The position numbers and the translations under genes are program-made. Below are positions 18,601-29,705 of a stretch of DNA of 64,000 bases, piece after piece. Origin of the DNA: Acidihalobacter sp. (GTDB lineage Bacteria; Pseudomonadota; Gammaproteobacteria; DSM-5130; Acidihalobacteraceae); contig JALUXU010000067.1 in assembly GCA_027013225.1 (NCBI GenBank), positions 1-64,000 of the forward strand, given 5' to 3'. The notes below the pieces were generated by a model. It saw only the letters and a list, made by a program, of their open reading frames with translations. It had not been told where the DNA came from and ran no database searches. How positions within the stretch are numbered: position 1 is the stretch's first letter; every line of letters begins with the position of its first letter.

Positions 18601-19565
18601 ACGCCAATCACAAGCTGCTTGCCGAAGGGCGCGATCTGGCGGCTCTGACCGATATTCTGGAAGGGCGCGTGCAGGAGAACTTCAAGGCGCTGCCCACACA
18701 GACGCTGGAGCGTGACAACATCACATCCTGGGACTTTGGCGATCTGCCCGACAGCGTGGACCTTGAACAGCGGAACCTTGCGCTCAAAGGGTTCCCTGCA
18801 CTGGTGCGTGAAGGCGATAAAATCTCTTTGCGCGTGTTGGACAGCGAGGAAAAGGCATTGGCAGCCCATCGAGATGGCGTGTTGGGGTTGCTGCGCATCG
18901 TGTTGCGCGAGCAAGTCAAATATCTCCACAAACGCTTGCCGCATGCGCAAGAGATGTGCCTTCATTTCGCCGCCGTTGGCCAGTGTGAAGAACTCAAGGA
19001 CGATCTCATCGAAGCCGTTCTCGAAGACATTTTTCTCGCAGACTCGCTGCCGCGCCGCGAGAGCGAATTCAAGGCGCGCCTCGAGGCCGGACGCACTGAA
19101 ATTGTCCCTGCCGCCACCCGCCTCGCAGAGACCTTGAACGACGCGTTCGCCGCTTTTCACCGCATTCGCCAGTGCCTTAAGGGTGATTTACCGCTGAGCT
19201 GGATCGAAGCGGCCAACGACATCAATGATCAACTCAGGCATCTGATCTATCCGGGGTTCATCCGCGCCACGCCCGCCGGTCAACGGCCGCACCTGCCGCG
19301 CTATCTCAAAGCTGTGGAGCGACGCCTGGAAAGGCTATCCCAGCAACCCGACAAGGATCGCCGCTTGCGTGGGGAAATCGAGCCCTTGTGGGCGCGCTAT
19401 AAACAGTATTTGGACGAAGGCGGCAAGCTGAGTGAGGCGCTCTATGAGTACCGTTGGCAGATGGAAGAGTTGCGCGTGTCCCTATTTGCGCAGGCTCTAG
19501 GCACGCCTCGGCCTGTCTCAGTGGGGCGGCTGGAAAAACTTTGGGAAAAGATCGGGCGTCACTAG
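15630..19565 (+). CDS. hrpA: ATP-dependent RNA helicase HrpA
   Basis: This DEAH-box RNA helicase has 1311 residues, full length for HrpA. The N-terminal leader includes RRLEFSRRLAGLERRL. Walker A is GDTGSGKTTQLPK (near 110), DEAH is IIDEAHERSLNIDFLLGYL (near 205), SAT motif is ITSATLD, and motif VI is QRKGRCGRLGPG. It is followed by HA2/OB and the long C-terminal domain specific to HrpA. HrpA acts in mRNA processing and rescue of stalled ribosomes. The TTG start at 15630 is the only early in-frame start that keeps the N-terminal leader; a GAGG lies upstream. The 8-base gap to the SPOR gene suggests one transcript. Confidence 0.95.
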   Translation: MNPEDSRHAPPEACKIRRLKERLEILGGHRRLEFSRRLAGLERRLRENQPIDRGLARVEADIEAAYEQIAARKAALPVPNYPDDLPIVARRTEIARAIAAHQVVIVCGDTGSGKTTQLPKICLELGRGAAGLIGHTQPRRIAARSVATRIAEELKTEVGRGVGFKVRFSDHIGTETYLKIMTDGILLAEIQKDRLLSQYDTLIIDEAHERSLNIDFLLGYLKRLLPCRPDLKLIITSATLDPERFSRHFGGAPIIYVEGRTWPVEVRYRPLISLDDEDIDRSQSEGIVAACEELAREGPGDILVFLPGEREIRETVEALAKHHPLQTEILPLYARLSAREQQRVFQPRGKRRIVLATNVAETSLTVPGIRYVVDTGTARISRYSWRSRLQRLPIEPISQASAEQRKGRCGRLGPGVCIRLYSEEDFTTRPAFTEAEMQRTNLASVVLQMSALGLGKVTDFPFIDPPEARLVKDGYQLLEELHAVDNRHRITETGRRLARLHVDPRLGRMLLAAEREGALREVLVIVSALAVQDPRERPLDKQQAADEAHRRFADEHSDFLAYLKLWDYFHDKARHLSKTQLRKLCRHEFLSWMRMREWIETWRQLHGQLLEMGFRENTEPAGYDAIHRALLAGLLSQVGYKDEQERKKRKGSRGVSYLGTRNRRFQIFPGSALAKRAPKWLMAAEIVDTGRAYARTVAAIKPEWIEKLGAHLLKHHIHEPHWEQRAARVGAYDKITLYGLVIHPRKRVDYARTHPAEARELFIRHALVYGKFKSRGGFLAHNLALIEEVEALEAKSRRPDILVDEQVIFEFYDRLLPADINNGAAFEHWREQTERENPKLLYLTRQALMRHAAGEVTAECFPDQLNVGAGLSLPLRYRLAPGEEDDGLTLRVPLAALRQIDIARCEWLVPGLLEEKLVALLRGLPKGLRKNFVPRPEFARACAQAMSFGEGDLYATFAHQLKRMTGVEVPSDAWDRAALPAHLRMRYDVVDANHKLLAEGRDLAALTDILEGRVQENFKALPTQTLERDNITSWDFGDLPDSVDLEQRNLALKGFPALVREGDKISLRVLDSEEKALAAHRDGVLGLLRIVLREQVKYLHKRLPHAQEMCLHFAAVGQCEELKDDLIEAVLEDIFLADSLPRRESEFKARLEAGRTEIVPAATRLAETLNDAFAAFHRIRQCLKGDLPLSWIEAANDINDQLRHLIYPGFIRATPAGQRPHLPRYLKAVERRLERLSQQPDKDRRLRGEIEPLWARYKQYLDEGGKLSEALYEYRWQMEELRVSLFAQALGTPRPVSVGRLEKLWEKIGRH

Positions 19566-19975
19566 AAAAAAGCGGTTGCTGCCGAATATCTTTGTGTTTC
19601 CGGTTGCGGATTCAAGCCCGGACAAGCCTGATTTACCCGTTGATCCAACCATCAGACGCAGGTCTCCTGCCAGGGCAGGCGCCACATGCCAGAGCACCTG
19701 AGCGTGGGTGCGCTCGCAGGGAGCGGGAAAGCGAATTTCGCAGGTAAAAGATATCCAGCCGATCGCCACTGCTGCTTGGACAGCGGGCGCCTTGAACGGA
19801 AGCTATCCCGCAGTCCATTACGTGTGCGCCATGACGAGGTGCAACTAACTTACTTTACAGCAGCAAGGATTTCAAAATGAATCCCGCCGGGATCGATGCT
19901 GCAATTTTCCCGTTCGGTGCATTGGGCGAACCGGTTTTAGTGGATCCCACCAAAACTCGGCCCGCCCTCATGGAA
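19566..19975. other. intergenic stretch without a supported gene
   Basis: These 410 bases lie between the ends of the convergent hrpA and the Gly-rich protein gene. Several short frames are open on both strands but none has a family-like sequence with a convincing start. I see no T-rich hairpin and no tRNA or known RNA. It may be decayed coding DNA. Confidence 0.4.
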
Positions 19976-20479
19976 TCAGCCGTGGCCGCCATCGCCACCG
20001 CCATCGCCACCGCCGCCGCCGCCGTGGCCACCGTGGCCGCCACCGCCGCCGCCGCCGCCGCCACCGTGGCCGCCGCCGCCGCCCATGCCGCCATGGTCGC
20101 CACCACCGTGGTCACCGCCCATGCCGCCGTAGCCGCCTCCGAAGGCACCGTGATCAGGCGAATTGTCGTTGGAGGAATGTGACGATGTGTCAGCGGAGTG
20201 GTCGGGTGAACTCGAATCAGATCCGCTCGCGGACGTATTTACGGAATGGTCGAGAGAATTCGGCCCAGATCCGGTTGCAGATGAGGAAGCATTTGCACTC
20301 GAGGCCTGCTTGACCAGATCCGGCGTATTGTCAACAGAGGGCCCTGCGCCGGATTGGGCGGCGGGCGTGTTTGACGGAATATCGGAAAACAATGATCCGG
20401 CGTAGGCCGCCCCCGCAAAGGGGAAGCCCGCGGCCAGCGCGACCGCCAACAAGGTTTTCTTTGGGAAAGTGTGATTCAT
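19976..20479 (-). CDS. secreted Ser-rich / Gly-His-rich low-complexity protein
   Basis: This predicted exported protein of 167 residues has no recognised family. The start is the ATG at 20477-20479, preceded by GAGGAG. A signal peptide (KKTLLAVALAAGFPFAGAAYA) is cut near residue 27. The next ~85 residues are Ser/Asp/Asn-rich, with three imperfect repeats around SLDHS, SPDHS and SPDHG. The last ~55 residues are nearly all Gly with His, Asp and two Met, a flexible, possibly metal-binding tail. The tail is encoded by a dense GGC/GGT-rich tract. An alanine-rich frame on the opposite strand mirrors this tract and is a shadow, since it lacks signal peptide and context. Function is unknown. Confidence 0.7.
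   Translation of the reverse strand: MNHTFPKKTLLAVALAAGFPFAGAAYAGSLFSDIPSNTPAAQSGAGPSVDNTPDLVKQASSANASSSATGSGPNSLDHSVNTSASGSDSSSPDHSADTSSHSSNDNSPDHGAFGGGYGGMGGDHGGGDHGGMGGGGGHGGGGGGGGGGHGGHGGGGGGDGGGDGGHG
19982..20145. repeat. GC-rich triplet low-complexity tract
   Basis: This is a run of GCC/CACC/GCC-type triplets on the plus strand, giving Gly-His-rich codons on the minus strand. The pure GCC runs at about 20011-20025 and 20044-20062 could slip during replication. Changes in multiples of three would alter tail length; others would change the frame near the C-terminus. Confidence 0.75.
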
Positions 20480-20742
20480 GGGTGGATCTCCTCTCATCGT
20501 CATGTGATTGTATCTTATGGTCCGGACGGTGCGGTGCCGGCCAAACGCGATACAGATCAAATTTAGTGGACGATCCCAGATAGATCAAGTTACCAAAATG
20601 ACATGTGATTGCATCGTTCTCTTCCGCCTATCGCCCGCCATCTTTTGCGCCTACGCACCCTTAGTCTCCTGCCACCCAAGCGGCAAGGCGTACCGGTTGC
20701 ACATCGATCAGGCAGGGCCCTGTCATCTAAATTCGTAAGCCG

Positions 20743-21021
20743 TTGAAAAGCGGAGCGGGTATCGACCTCTATGTGCTGCCGCCGAAACGGCCCCAGCGCA
20801 ATGGCGGGGTGGAACGGGCCAATGGCATCTGGCGCTACGCGTTCTATGCCAGCTACCCGCTACCGACCACGATACGGGCGCTTCGTCCCCTGGTGCAATG
20901 GTGGGAACAGGTCTGCAATCTGCTGCGCCCCCATCAGGCATTGAAACAGAGAACCCCAGCCGAGTATCTTCGTGAGGCCGGGTATGAGGTCCCTGAGGTC
21001 GCGGTGTCTCATATGTACTGA
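20743..21021 (+). pseudogene. C-terminal fragment of an integrase-core transposase
   Basis: About 92 codons match the end of a DDE integrase-type transposase (rve domain): LPPKRPQRNGGVERANGIWR, which holds the catalytic Glu, and LRPHQALKQRTPAEYL. The first two thirds of such a protein are missing, as are visible terminal repeats. It is a remnant of an IS481/IS3-like element, and family placement is tentative. It sits 15 bases before the atp operon promoter, so the insertion or deletion that left it defined the upstream edge of the atp region. Confidence 0.8.
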
Positions 21022-21035
21022 ACCAGGGCACTTGG

Positions 21036-21064
21036 TTGACGCAAAAAGAGTAACTCTCTATACT
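21036..21064 (+). promoter_or_regulatory. sigma-70 promoter of the atp operon
   Basis: TTGACG (21036-21041) and TATACT (21059-21064) are separated by exactly 17 bases, five of six matches in each box. Transcription would begin near 21071, about 45 bases before atpI. It lies just after the transposase fragment. Confidence 0.75.
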
Positions 21065-21115
21065 CGCCGCGGGCTCGAAGATGGCTGGATTGCCCTTGAG
21101 CATCCAGTTAATTAC

Positions 21116-21481
21116 ATGCGTAAAGCGATATTTCTTATTCAAACCGGGTTGGTATCGATAGGGGTGGGTTTGGCTATCCTCATTGCCGGAACCGGTTCGG
21201 GCGTAGCCGCGCTTTACGGTGGGGCTACTGCCCTGGTGAATACCTGGATGCTGGATCACAGAGTGGATCGGGCCAACCATGCAATGGAATACGATACTCA
21301 GCGCGGTCTAATAATTTTGTATGTCGGTGCGGTAGTTAGATTTGTTTTTGTTTTGGCTGCACTGGCAGTCGGCATGGGGGTTCTTCGTTTGTCCCCGCTG
21401 CCAATGGTGGGTAATTTCGTGGGTGCACAGATGGTATTCATGCTTGCGAGCGCGACATTCGGTCGGCGGGCTAAGATCTGA
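21116..21481 (+). CDS. atpI: ATP synthase subunit I (AtpI)
   Basis: This small membrane protein of 121 residues and about four hydrophobic segments is first in the atp operon, as in most gammaproteobacteria. It begins MRKAIFLIQTGLVSIGVGL and contains a GSGVAALYGGATALVNTWML segment typical of AtpI. AtpI helps assemble the c-ring and is not a structural subunit. The ATG at 21116 has only a weak ribosome binding site; the frame is open further upstream but those residues come from the transposase-fragment end and leader, so they are excluded. Confidence 0.85.
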   Translation: MRKAIFLIQTGLVSIGVGLAILIAGTGSGVAALYGGATALVNTWMLDHRVDRANHAMEYDTQRGLIILYVGAVVRFVFVLAALAVGMGVLRLSPLPMVGNFVGAQMVFMLASATFGRRAKI

Positions 21482-21500
21482 AAGAGCAATTAATGGATAG

Positions 21501-22736
<1,236 letters not shown>

Positions 22737-22781
22737 TCGAATCAAGTCAGTATTGGTTTTTGATCCAGCCGAGGTGAAGCT

Positions 22782-23252
22782 GTGAATATTACACTTACGC
22801 TTGTAGCGCAAATTCTGACCTTTGTACTTCTGGTTTGGTTTATAAATGCCAAACTTTGGGGGCCGCTCACGAAAATTCTGGAAGACCGGAAGGCACGTGT
22901 AGCCGAAGGGCTTGCTGCTGCTGAACGTGGGCGCCATGAGAAAGAGCTGGCGGAAAAAAGGGCGGAAGAAGAACTTCGCCAAGCCAAGCAAAAGGCCGCG
23001 GAGATTATTGCTCAAGCTCAAAAACGTGCCACTGAGATCGTCGATGAGGCGAAAACTGATGCTATCGAGGAAGGCAGTCGTCTGAAGGCCGCGGCGGAAG
23101 CCGAAATCGAGCAGGAGTTCAATCGGGCGCGTGAGCAATTGCGCGGTCAAGTTGCGCAACTCGTGGTGATGGGGGCGAGCAAGGTTCTCGAGCGCGAGAT
23201 TGATCCCAAGGCTCACGAACAGGCTCTGAAAGAGCTCGTCGCGCAGATCTAA
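22782..23252 (+). CDS. atpF: F0 ATP synthase subunit b
   Basis: This peripheral-stalk subunit of 156 residues has an N-terminal membrane helix (LTLVAQILTFVLLVWFINAK) followed by a long charged coiled coil rich in Ala, Glu, Lys and Arg that reaches to the F1 head. The GTG start at 22782 has a GAGGTGAAG ribosome binding site. Length equals the usual gammaproteobacterial subunit b. Confidence 0.95.
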   Translation: MNITLTLVAQILTFVLLVWFINAKLWGPLTKILEDRKARVAEGLAAAERGRHEKELAEKRAEEELRQAKQKAAEIIAQAQKRATEIVDEAKTDAIEEGSRLKAAAEAEIEQEFNRAREQLRGQVAQLVVMGASKVLEREIDPKAHEQALKELVAQI

Positions 23253-23270
23253 TTGAACTAAGGTGCCCGG

Positions 23271-23807
23271 ATGTCAGAACTATCAACCTATGCCAGGCCG
23301 TACGCAAAAGCTGTCTATGAACTTGCCAAAGAACAGGGCACATTAGATCAGTGGAGCGATTTTCTTCGGTCATTCGCACAAACCCTCTCGGTTCAGAGTG
23401 TTAACGCATTGATTGGTGATCCTCGGGTCGATGAAGAGCAGTTGGCCGAGTTGTTGACTGAATTGATAGGAAAAAATCCATCCGATGAGCAACGCAACTT
23501 AATCAGGTTATTGGTTCAAAACGATCGCCTTCAGGCCGCTAACGATCTGGTTGCTATATTCGAGCATATGCGTAACCAGGATAAGGGATTGATCGAAGCT
23601 GAAGTTATCAGCGCTCAAGAGCTTACCGATACGCAGCAGTCCGACCTCAAGACGTTCCTGAAAAAACGTTTGGGCGCTGAAGTTACTCTACATACCAAGT
23701 TGGAGAAGGATTTACTTGGTGGCGTTGTTATTCACGCAAAAGATCTGGTAATCGATGGCTCCTTGAAAGGTCGCTTGGAACAGCTAGCTAGAACAATGAG
23801 TCATTAA
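23271..23807 (+). CDS. atpH: F1 ATP synthase subunit delta
   Basis: This stator subunit of 178 residues links subunit b to the F1 head. It begins ELSTYARPYAKAVYELAKEQ and has the conserved C-terminal pattern LLGGVVIHAKDLVIDGSLKGRLEQL. The order and spacing in the operon (18 bases after atpF, 12 before atpA) are standard. Confidence 0.95.
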   Translation: MSELSTYARPYAKAVYELAKEQGTLDQWSDFLRSFAQTLSVQSVNALIGDPRVDEEQLAELLTELIGKNPSDEQRNLIRLLVQNDRLQAANDLVAIFEHMRNQDKGLIEAEVISAQELTDTQQSDLKTFLKKRLGAEVTLHTKLEKDLLGGVVIHAKDLVIDGSLKGRLEQLARTMSH

Positions 23808-23819
23808 GAGGAAATAAAG

Positions 23820-25361
23820 ATGCATCTAAACCCAACAGAAATCAGTGATCTGATAAAACAGCGCATCAAGAATTTCGATGCGGTGGCTGAAGCGCGTACC
23901 GAGGGGACGATCGTCAGCTCGACGGATGGGATCATAAAAATTCATGGCCTTTCTGATGTAATGGCCGGCGAGATGATAGAGCTTCCGGGCGAAACTTATG
24001 CGCTTGCCCTGAACCTGGAACGCGATTCAGTGGGTGCAGTTGTCCTTGGTGACTACAAACACATTTCCGAAGGCGATGCCGCCAAGTGCACCGGTCGTAT
24101 CCTGGAGGTGCCTGTTGGGCCAGAGTTACTCGGCCGCGTTGTAGACTCTCTGGGCAGGGCCATTGATGGTAAGGGCGTCATAGATACGAAGCTAACTTCT
24201 CCCATAGAGAAAATCGCCCCTGGCGTTATCGAACGACAATCAGTAGATCAACCACTGCAAACGGGATTGAAGGCCATTGATTCTATGGTGCCGATTGGAA
24301 GAGGGCAGCGTGAATTGATCATTGGCGATCGACAGACCGGCAAAACTGCTGTAGCGATCGATACAATCATCAGCCAGCGTAACACCGGCGTGAAATGTAT
24401 TTATGTTGCGGTGGGTCAGAAAGCCTCTTCGATTGCAAACGTCGTACGCAAATTAGAAGAATTTGGTGCATTGGAAAACACGATCATTGTCGCTGCTTCC
24501 GCTTCTGAATCTGCAGCCATGCAATACATTGCGCCTTATGCAGGTTGTACAATGGGCGAATATTTCCGTGATCGTGGAGAGGACGCTCTGATAATTTATG
24601 ACGACCTCACCAAACAAGCCTGGGCTTATAGACAGGTTTCGTTGCTTCTGAGAAGGCCACCGGGACGTGAAGCATACCCAGGCGATGTTTTCTATTTACA
24701 TTCCCGCCTCCTGGAACGGGCCGCTCGTGTAAACGCGGAATATGTGGAAAAGTTCACAAATGGAGAAGTCAAAGGCAAAACCGGATCATTGACTGCTTTG
24801 CCAATCATTGAGACTCAGGCGGGAGACGTGTCTGCCTTCGTCCCGACGAACGTCATTTCGATTACTGACGGTCAGATCTTTTTGGATACCGATCTTTTTT
24901 ACTCTGGTATTCGGCCAGCTATTGATGCAGGTTTGTCGGTATCACGAGTTGGCGGTGCGGCGCAGACCAAAATTATCAAGAAGCTGGGCGGTGGAATTCG
25001 TCTGGCCCTAGCTCAATACCGCGAACTGGCTGCATTCTCGCAATTTGCATCCGACCTCGATGATTTTACCCGCAAGCAATTGGAGCGAGGCAAGCGCGTT
25101 ACCGAGTTGATGAAGCAGAAGCAGTATGCACCCTTAAGTATTGCTGAAATGGCTTTTTCGCTGTTTGCTGCAAATGAAGGTTATCTGGATGATGTCGAAG
25201 TTGAAAAAGTCGTCGACTTCGAGGCGGCGCTTCATAGTTATATCAATTCAGAACACGCTGATTTGATTGATAAAATCAATGAGAAAGGCGATTTCAATGA
25301 TGAGATTGCTTCTGAGATGAAAAAAGCGATTGAAAATTTCAAAGCCAATAACGTTTGGTGA
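23820..25361 (+). CDS. atpA: F1 ATP synthase subunit alpha
   Basis: This is the regulatory nucleotide-binding F1 subunit, 513 residues. The P-loop is [15 protein letters not shown] (near residue 170), then the [33 protein letters not shown] signature segments. AAGAGG precedes the ATG. It is full length and shows no oddity. Confidence 0.97.
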   Translation: MHLNPTEISDLIKQRIKNFDAVAEARTEGTIVSSTDGIIKIHGLSDVMAGEMIELPGETYALALNLERDSVGAVVLGDYKHISEGDAAKCTGRILEVPVGPELLGRVVDSLGRAIDGKGVIDTKLTSPIEKIAPGVIERQSVDQPLQTGLKAIDSMVPIGRGQRELIIGDRQTGKTAVAIDTIISQRNTGVKCIYVAVGQKASSIANVVRKLEEFGALENTIIVAASASESAAMQYIAPYAGCTMGEYFRDRGEDALIIYDDLTKQAWAYRQVSLLLRRPPGREAYPGDVFYLHSRLLERAARVNAEYVEKFTNGEVKGKTGSLTALPIIETQAGDVSAFVPTNVISITDGQIFLDTDLFYSGIRPAIDAGLSVSRVGGAAQTKIIKKLGGGIRLALAQYRELAAFSQFASDLDDFTRKQLERGKRVTELMKQKQYAPLSIAEMAFSLFAANEGYLDDVEVEKVVDFEAALHSYINSEHADLIDKINEKGDFNDEIASEMKKAIENFKANNVW

Positions 25362-25367
25362 CAGATA

Positions 25368-26231
25368 ATGGCCGCAGCAAAAGAGATCCGCACGAAGATC
25401 AAGAGTATAAAAAATACTCAAAAGATCACCAAAGCCATGGAAATGGTCGCTGCCAGTAAAATGCGGAAAGCACAGGAGCGCATGGAATCAACGCGTCCCT
25501 ATGCCGAGAAGATCAAGAAAGTAATCGGTCATCTTTCAATGGCGCATCCTGAATATCACCATCCCTATTTGGAAATTCGGGAGCAGGTTCGCCGTGTCGG
25601 GTTTATTGTTATTTCCACGGACAGAGGGTTGTGCGGTGGTCTAAACATCAACTTGTTCAAGAAAGCGATTTCTTCTATCCGCGATTGGCAAAACCATGGC
25701 GCCGAGATTGACCTTTGCATCGTGGGGTCGAAAGCATCAGCTTTTTTCCGCCGCTTTGGAGCAAATATTGCCGCACAGGCAACCCAGTTGGGGGATCGGC
25801 CACACTTAAGTGACATCATCGGGACGGTTGGTGTCATGTTGCAGAACTACGAAGCTGGGAAAATCGATCGCTTGTACCTTGTAGAAAATCAGTTCGTCAA
25901 TACGATGGTTCAGCGTCCCAAGCTGACACAGTTGTTGCCCGTTGAAAAAATCAAAGATGAATCTCTTAAGCATCATTGGGATTACATCTACGAACCTGAA
26001 GCGAAGGTTGTTCTGGATGAACTGCTCAAGCGCTATGTTGAATCCCAGGTTTATCAGGCTGTTGTGGAAAATGTGGCTTGTGAGATGGCTTCGCGCATGG
26101 TGGCGATGAAGAGTGCTTCGGATAATGCGGGCAGTCTCATAAATGATTTGCAGCTGGCCTATAACAAAGCACGTCAAGCAGCTATCACTCAGGAAATTTC
26201 GGAAATCGTAAGTGGTGCGGCTGCTGTTTAG
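25368..26231 (+). CDS. atpG: F1 ATP synthase subunit gamma
   Basis: This rotating central-shaft subunit has 287 residues. The conserved N-terminal helix is [42 protein letters not shown] and the C-terminal helix with [28 protein letters not shown] are both present. It begins six bases after the atpA stop. Confidence 0.97.
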   Translation: MAAAKEIRTKIKSIKNTQKITKAMEMVAASKMRKAQERMESTRPYAEKIKKVIGHLSMAHPEYHHPYLEIREQVRRVGFIVISTDRGLCGGLNINLFKKAISSIRDWQNHGAEIDLCIVGSKASAFFRRFGANIAAQATQLGDRPHLSDIIGTVGVMLQNYEAGKIDRLYLVENQFVNTMVQRPKLTQLLPVEKIKDESLKHHWDYIYEPEAKVVLDELLKRYVESQVYQAVVENVACEMASRMVAMKSASDNAGSLINDLQLAYNKARQAAITQEISEIVSGAAAV

Positions 26232-27680
<1,449 letters not shown>

Positions 27681-27699
27681 CAAAAATGGATGCTAAGCT

Positions 27700-28128
27700 A
27701 TGGCCATGACCATGCATCTTGACATCGTAAGCGCTGAAGAATCCATCTTTTCCGGCCCGATCAATGAAGTATATGCATCTTCGGTTGCGGGTGAGCTGGG
27801 TATATTCCCAAGGCATACGCAATTGCTGAGCCAACTTGCACCGGGCGAAGTCAGGTTTAAGCCCGAAGGTAAACAGGAACTGGAGCACTATTACGTTGGT
27901 GGTGGGATTATTGAAGTTCAGCCCCACATCGTGACCGTGCTGGCGGATACCGTGATACGTGCCAAGGACTTGGATGAGGCCAAGGCATTGGAGGCCAAGC
28001 AAAGAGCTGAAGAAGCCATGCGCGAACGGCGGGAAGAAGAGGATTTCGCCCGTGCGCAGGCCGAATTGATTCAAGCGGAAGCACAATTGCGCCTGATCAA
28101 GAACCTGCGCAGGGAAATAAAAGGCTGA
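27700..28128 (+). CDS. atpC: F1 ATP synthase subunit epsilon
   Basis: This rotor subunit of 142 residues can inhibit ATP hydrolysis. The N-terminal beta domain is MHLDIVSAEESIFSGP, with GELGIFPRHTQLLSQLAPGEV. A C-terminal helical hairpin rich in Glu, Ala and Arg follows (ARAQAELIQAEAQLRLIKNLRR). The ATG at 27700 or 27706 could be used; neither has a clear ribosome binding site. It is the last atp gene; a 205-base gap with no strong terminator precedes glmU. Confidence 0.95.
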   Translation: MAMTMHLDIVSAEESIFSGPINEVYASSVAGELGIFPRHTQLLSQLAPGEVRFKPEGKQELEHYYVGGGIIEVQPHIVTVLADTVIRAKDLDEAKALEAKQRAEEAMRERREEEDFARAQAELIQAEAQLRLIKNLRREIKG

Positions 28129-28333
28129 GTTATTCGTCTAGTTTCAGCTCAAAGGCTTATTGATCGTCAACACAATAAAACTTTCCTGGAACCGCCAGGT
28201 GCTGAGGAGCCAGGATGCAAAGAAGCGTTTAGGCCAGTGGTTTTCGCCGGCCACCGGTCAATCCGTGCTTATTTTTTACCCCTTAAACTATCTCATCCAA
28301 AGGCGTTAATGCATCTCTTTCTGAGTTCGTACC

Positions 28334-29701
28334 GTGAATATCGTTCCAGTGATTCTGGCTGCCGGTAGAGGAAAGCGCATGCGATCCTCTCTACCGAAGG
28401 TGTTGCAACCTTTGGCGGAAAAGACTCTGATAGATCATGTTGTCGATACGGCCGAGGCTATTCAGGATCGAGTTCCAATAGTTGTTGTTGGGCATGGAGC
28501 CGACTTGGTCAAATCTCATTTGTCAGAGCGCAATGTCAGGTTCGCGTATCAGGCAGAACAACTGGGCACCGGGCACGCCGTTGCACAAGCGCTTCATCTA
28601 GTCCAAGACGATGATATCGTACTTGTTCTATACGGCGACGTCCCTCTAGTAACCACGCAAACGCTACGTATTTTGCTTGAAAATGCAAAAAATGGTGCGC
28701 TCGCTTGGTTAAGCACGCTATTGGATAATCCTTCTGGATTTGGGCGAATCGTGCGGAATGCGCGTGGTGACGTGGTTGCGATTGTGGAAGAAAAAGATGC
28801 CACGCCCGCGCAGAGGGAGTTGTGTGAAGTCAATACAGGAATACTTGCAGTGCAATGCGCTGCGCTCAAGCGATGGGCCGGGCAGCTCGACTGCAAAAAT
28901 GCCCAGCGGGAATACTACTTGACCGACTGTCTGTCCATGGCAGTGGCAGAAGGCGTGCAGGTTAAGGTGCATCGATGCACTGATTCAGAAGAAGTTTTAG
29001 GGATCAATGACAAGTCGCAGCTTTCGATCGCAGAAAGAGCATTGCAGAAAAGAAGATCTCATCGCCTGTTGAAAGAGGGCGTGACCTTGCGTGATCCCAT
29101 GCGTCTCGATATTCGTGGAGAGGTTATTGCAGGTAGTGATGTAGAGATCGATGTGGGCGTTATTCTGAAAGGTAAGGTACGGCTCGGCGACCGATGTTAT
29201 GTCGGGCCATATACCGTTCTCAATGAATGTGACATCGGGGCGGGTACACGCATAGAAGCCCATTCTATTATCGAAAACGCAAACATTGCTCCGAACTGTT
29301 CGGTCGGCCCTTTCTCAAGACTGCGCCCCGGCACCCATTTAAGTGAAGGCGCGCGTGTCGGAAATTTTGTGGAAATAAAGAATTCCAGTCTCGGTCGCGG
29401 CAGCAAAGTCAATCATCTGAGCTATATAGGCGACTCTACGCTTGGAGAGAAAGTCAATATCGGCGCCGGTACTATTACTTGTAATTATGATGGCGTCAAT
29501 AAGCATCGCACCTCCATTGGCGACAATGCTTTCATTGGTTCGAATACCGCCCTGGTGGCCCCGGTCAATGTGGGTAAGAGTGCAACCATCGGCGCCGGAT
29601 CGGTGATTAGCAAAGACGCTCCGGCAGGCAAGTTGACTCTGGCCAGGGCACCGCAGATTACCATCCCGGATTGGAAGCGACCTGGGAAAAAAGAGGGATA
29701 A
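28334..29701 (+). CDS. glmU: bifunctional GlcNAc-1-P uridyltransferase / GlcN-1-P acetyltransferase
   Basis: This enzyme of 455 residues makes UDP-GlcNAc for peptidoglycan and LPS. The N-terminal pyrophosphorylase signature is VILAAGRGKRMRSSLPKVLQ (residues 6-25), with GTGHAVAQA and LYGDVPL. The C-terminal left-handed beta-helix holds hexapeptide repeats and the acetyltransferase motif GAGTITCNYDGVNKHRT. GTG at 28334 has no obvious ribosome binding site, but the conserved motif begins five residues in. It precedes glmS by four bases, completing the route from fructose-6-P. Confidence 0.96.
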   Translation: MNIVPVILAAGRGKRMRSSLPKVLQPLAEKTLIDHVVDTAEAIQDRVPIVVVGHGADLVKSHLSERNVRFAYQAEQLGTGHAVAQALHLVQDDDIVLVLYGDVPLVTTQTLRILLENAKNGALAWLSTLLDNPSGFGRIVRNARGDVVAIVEEKDATPAQRELCEVNTGILAVQCAALKRWAGQLDCKNAQREYYLTDCLSMAVAEGVQVKVHRCTDSEEVLGINDKSQLSIAERALQKRRSHRLLKEGVTLRDPMRLDIRGEVIAGSDVEIDVGVILKGKVRLGDRCYVGPYTVLNECDIGAGTRIEAHSIIENANIAPNCSVGPFSRLRPGTHLSEGARVGNFVEIKNSSLGRGSKVNHLSYIGDSTLGEKVNIGAGTITCNYDGVNKHRTSIGDNAFIGSNTALVAPVNVGKSATIGAGSVISKDAPAGKLTLARAPQITIPDWKRPGKKEG

Positions 29702-29705
29702 GGCG

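Noticed and set aside
19877-20182. An alanine-rich plus-strand frame of 101 codons over the GC triplet tract
   Set aside because: It is the mirror of the Gly/His-rich protein on the minus strand, which has the signal peptide and ribosome binding site.
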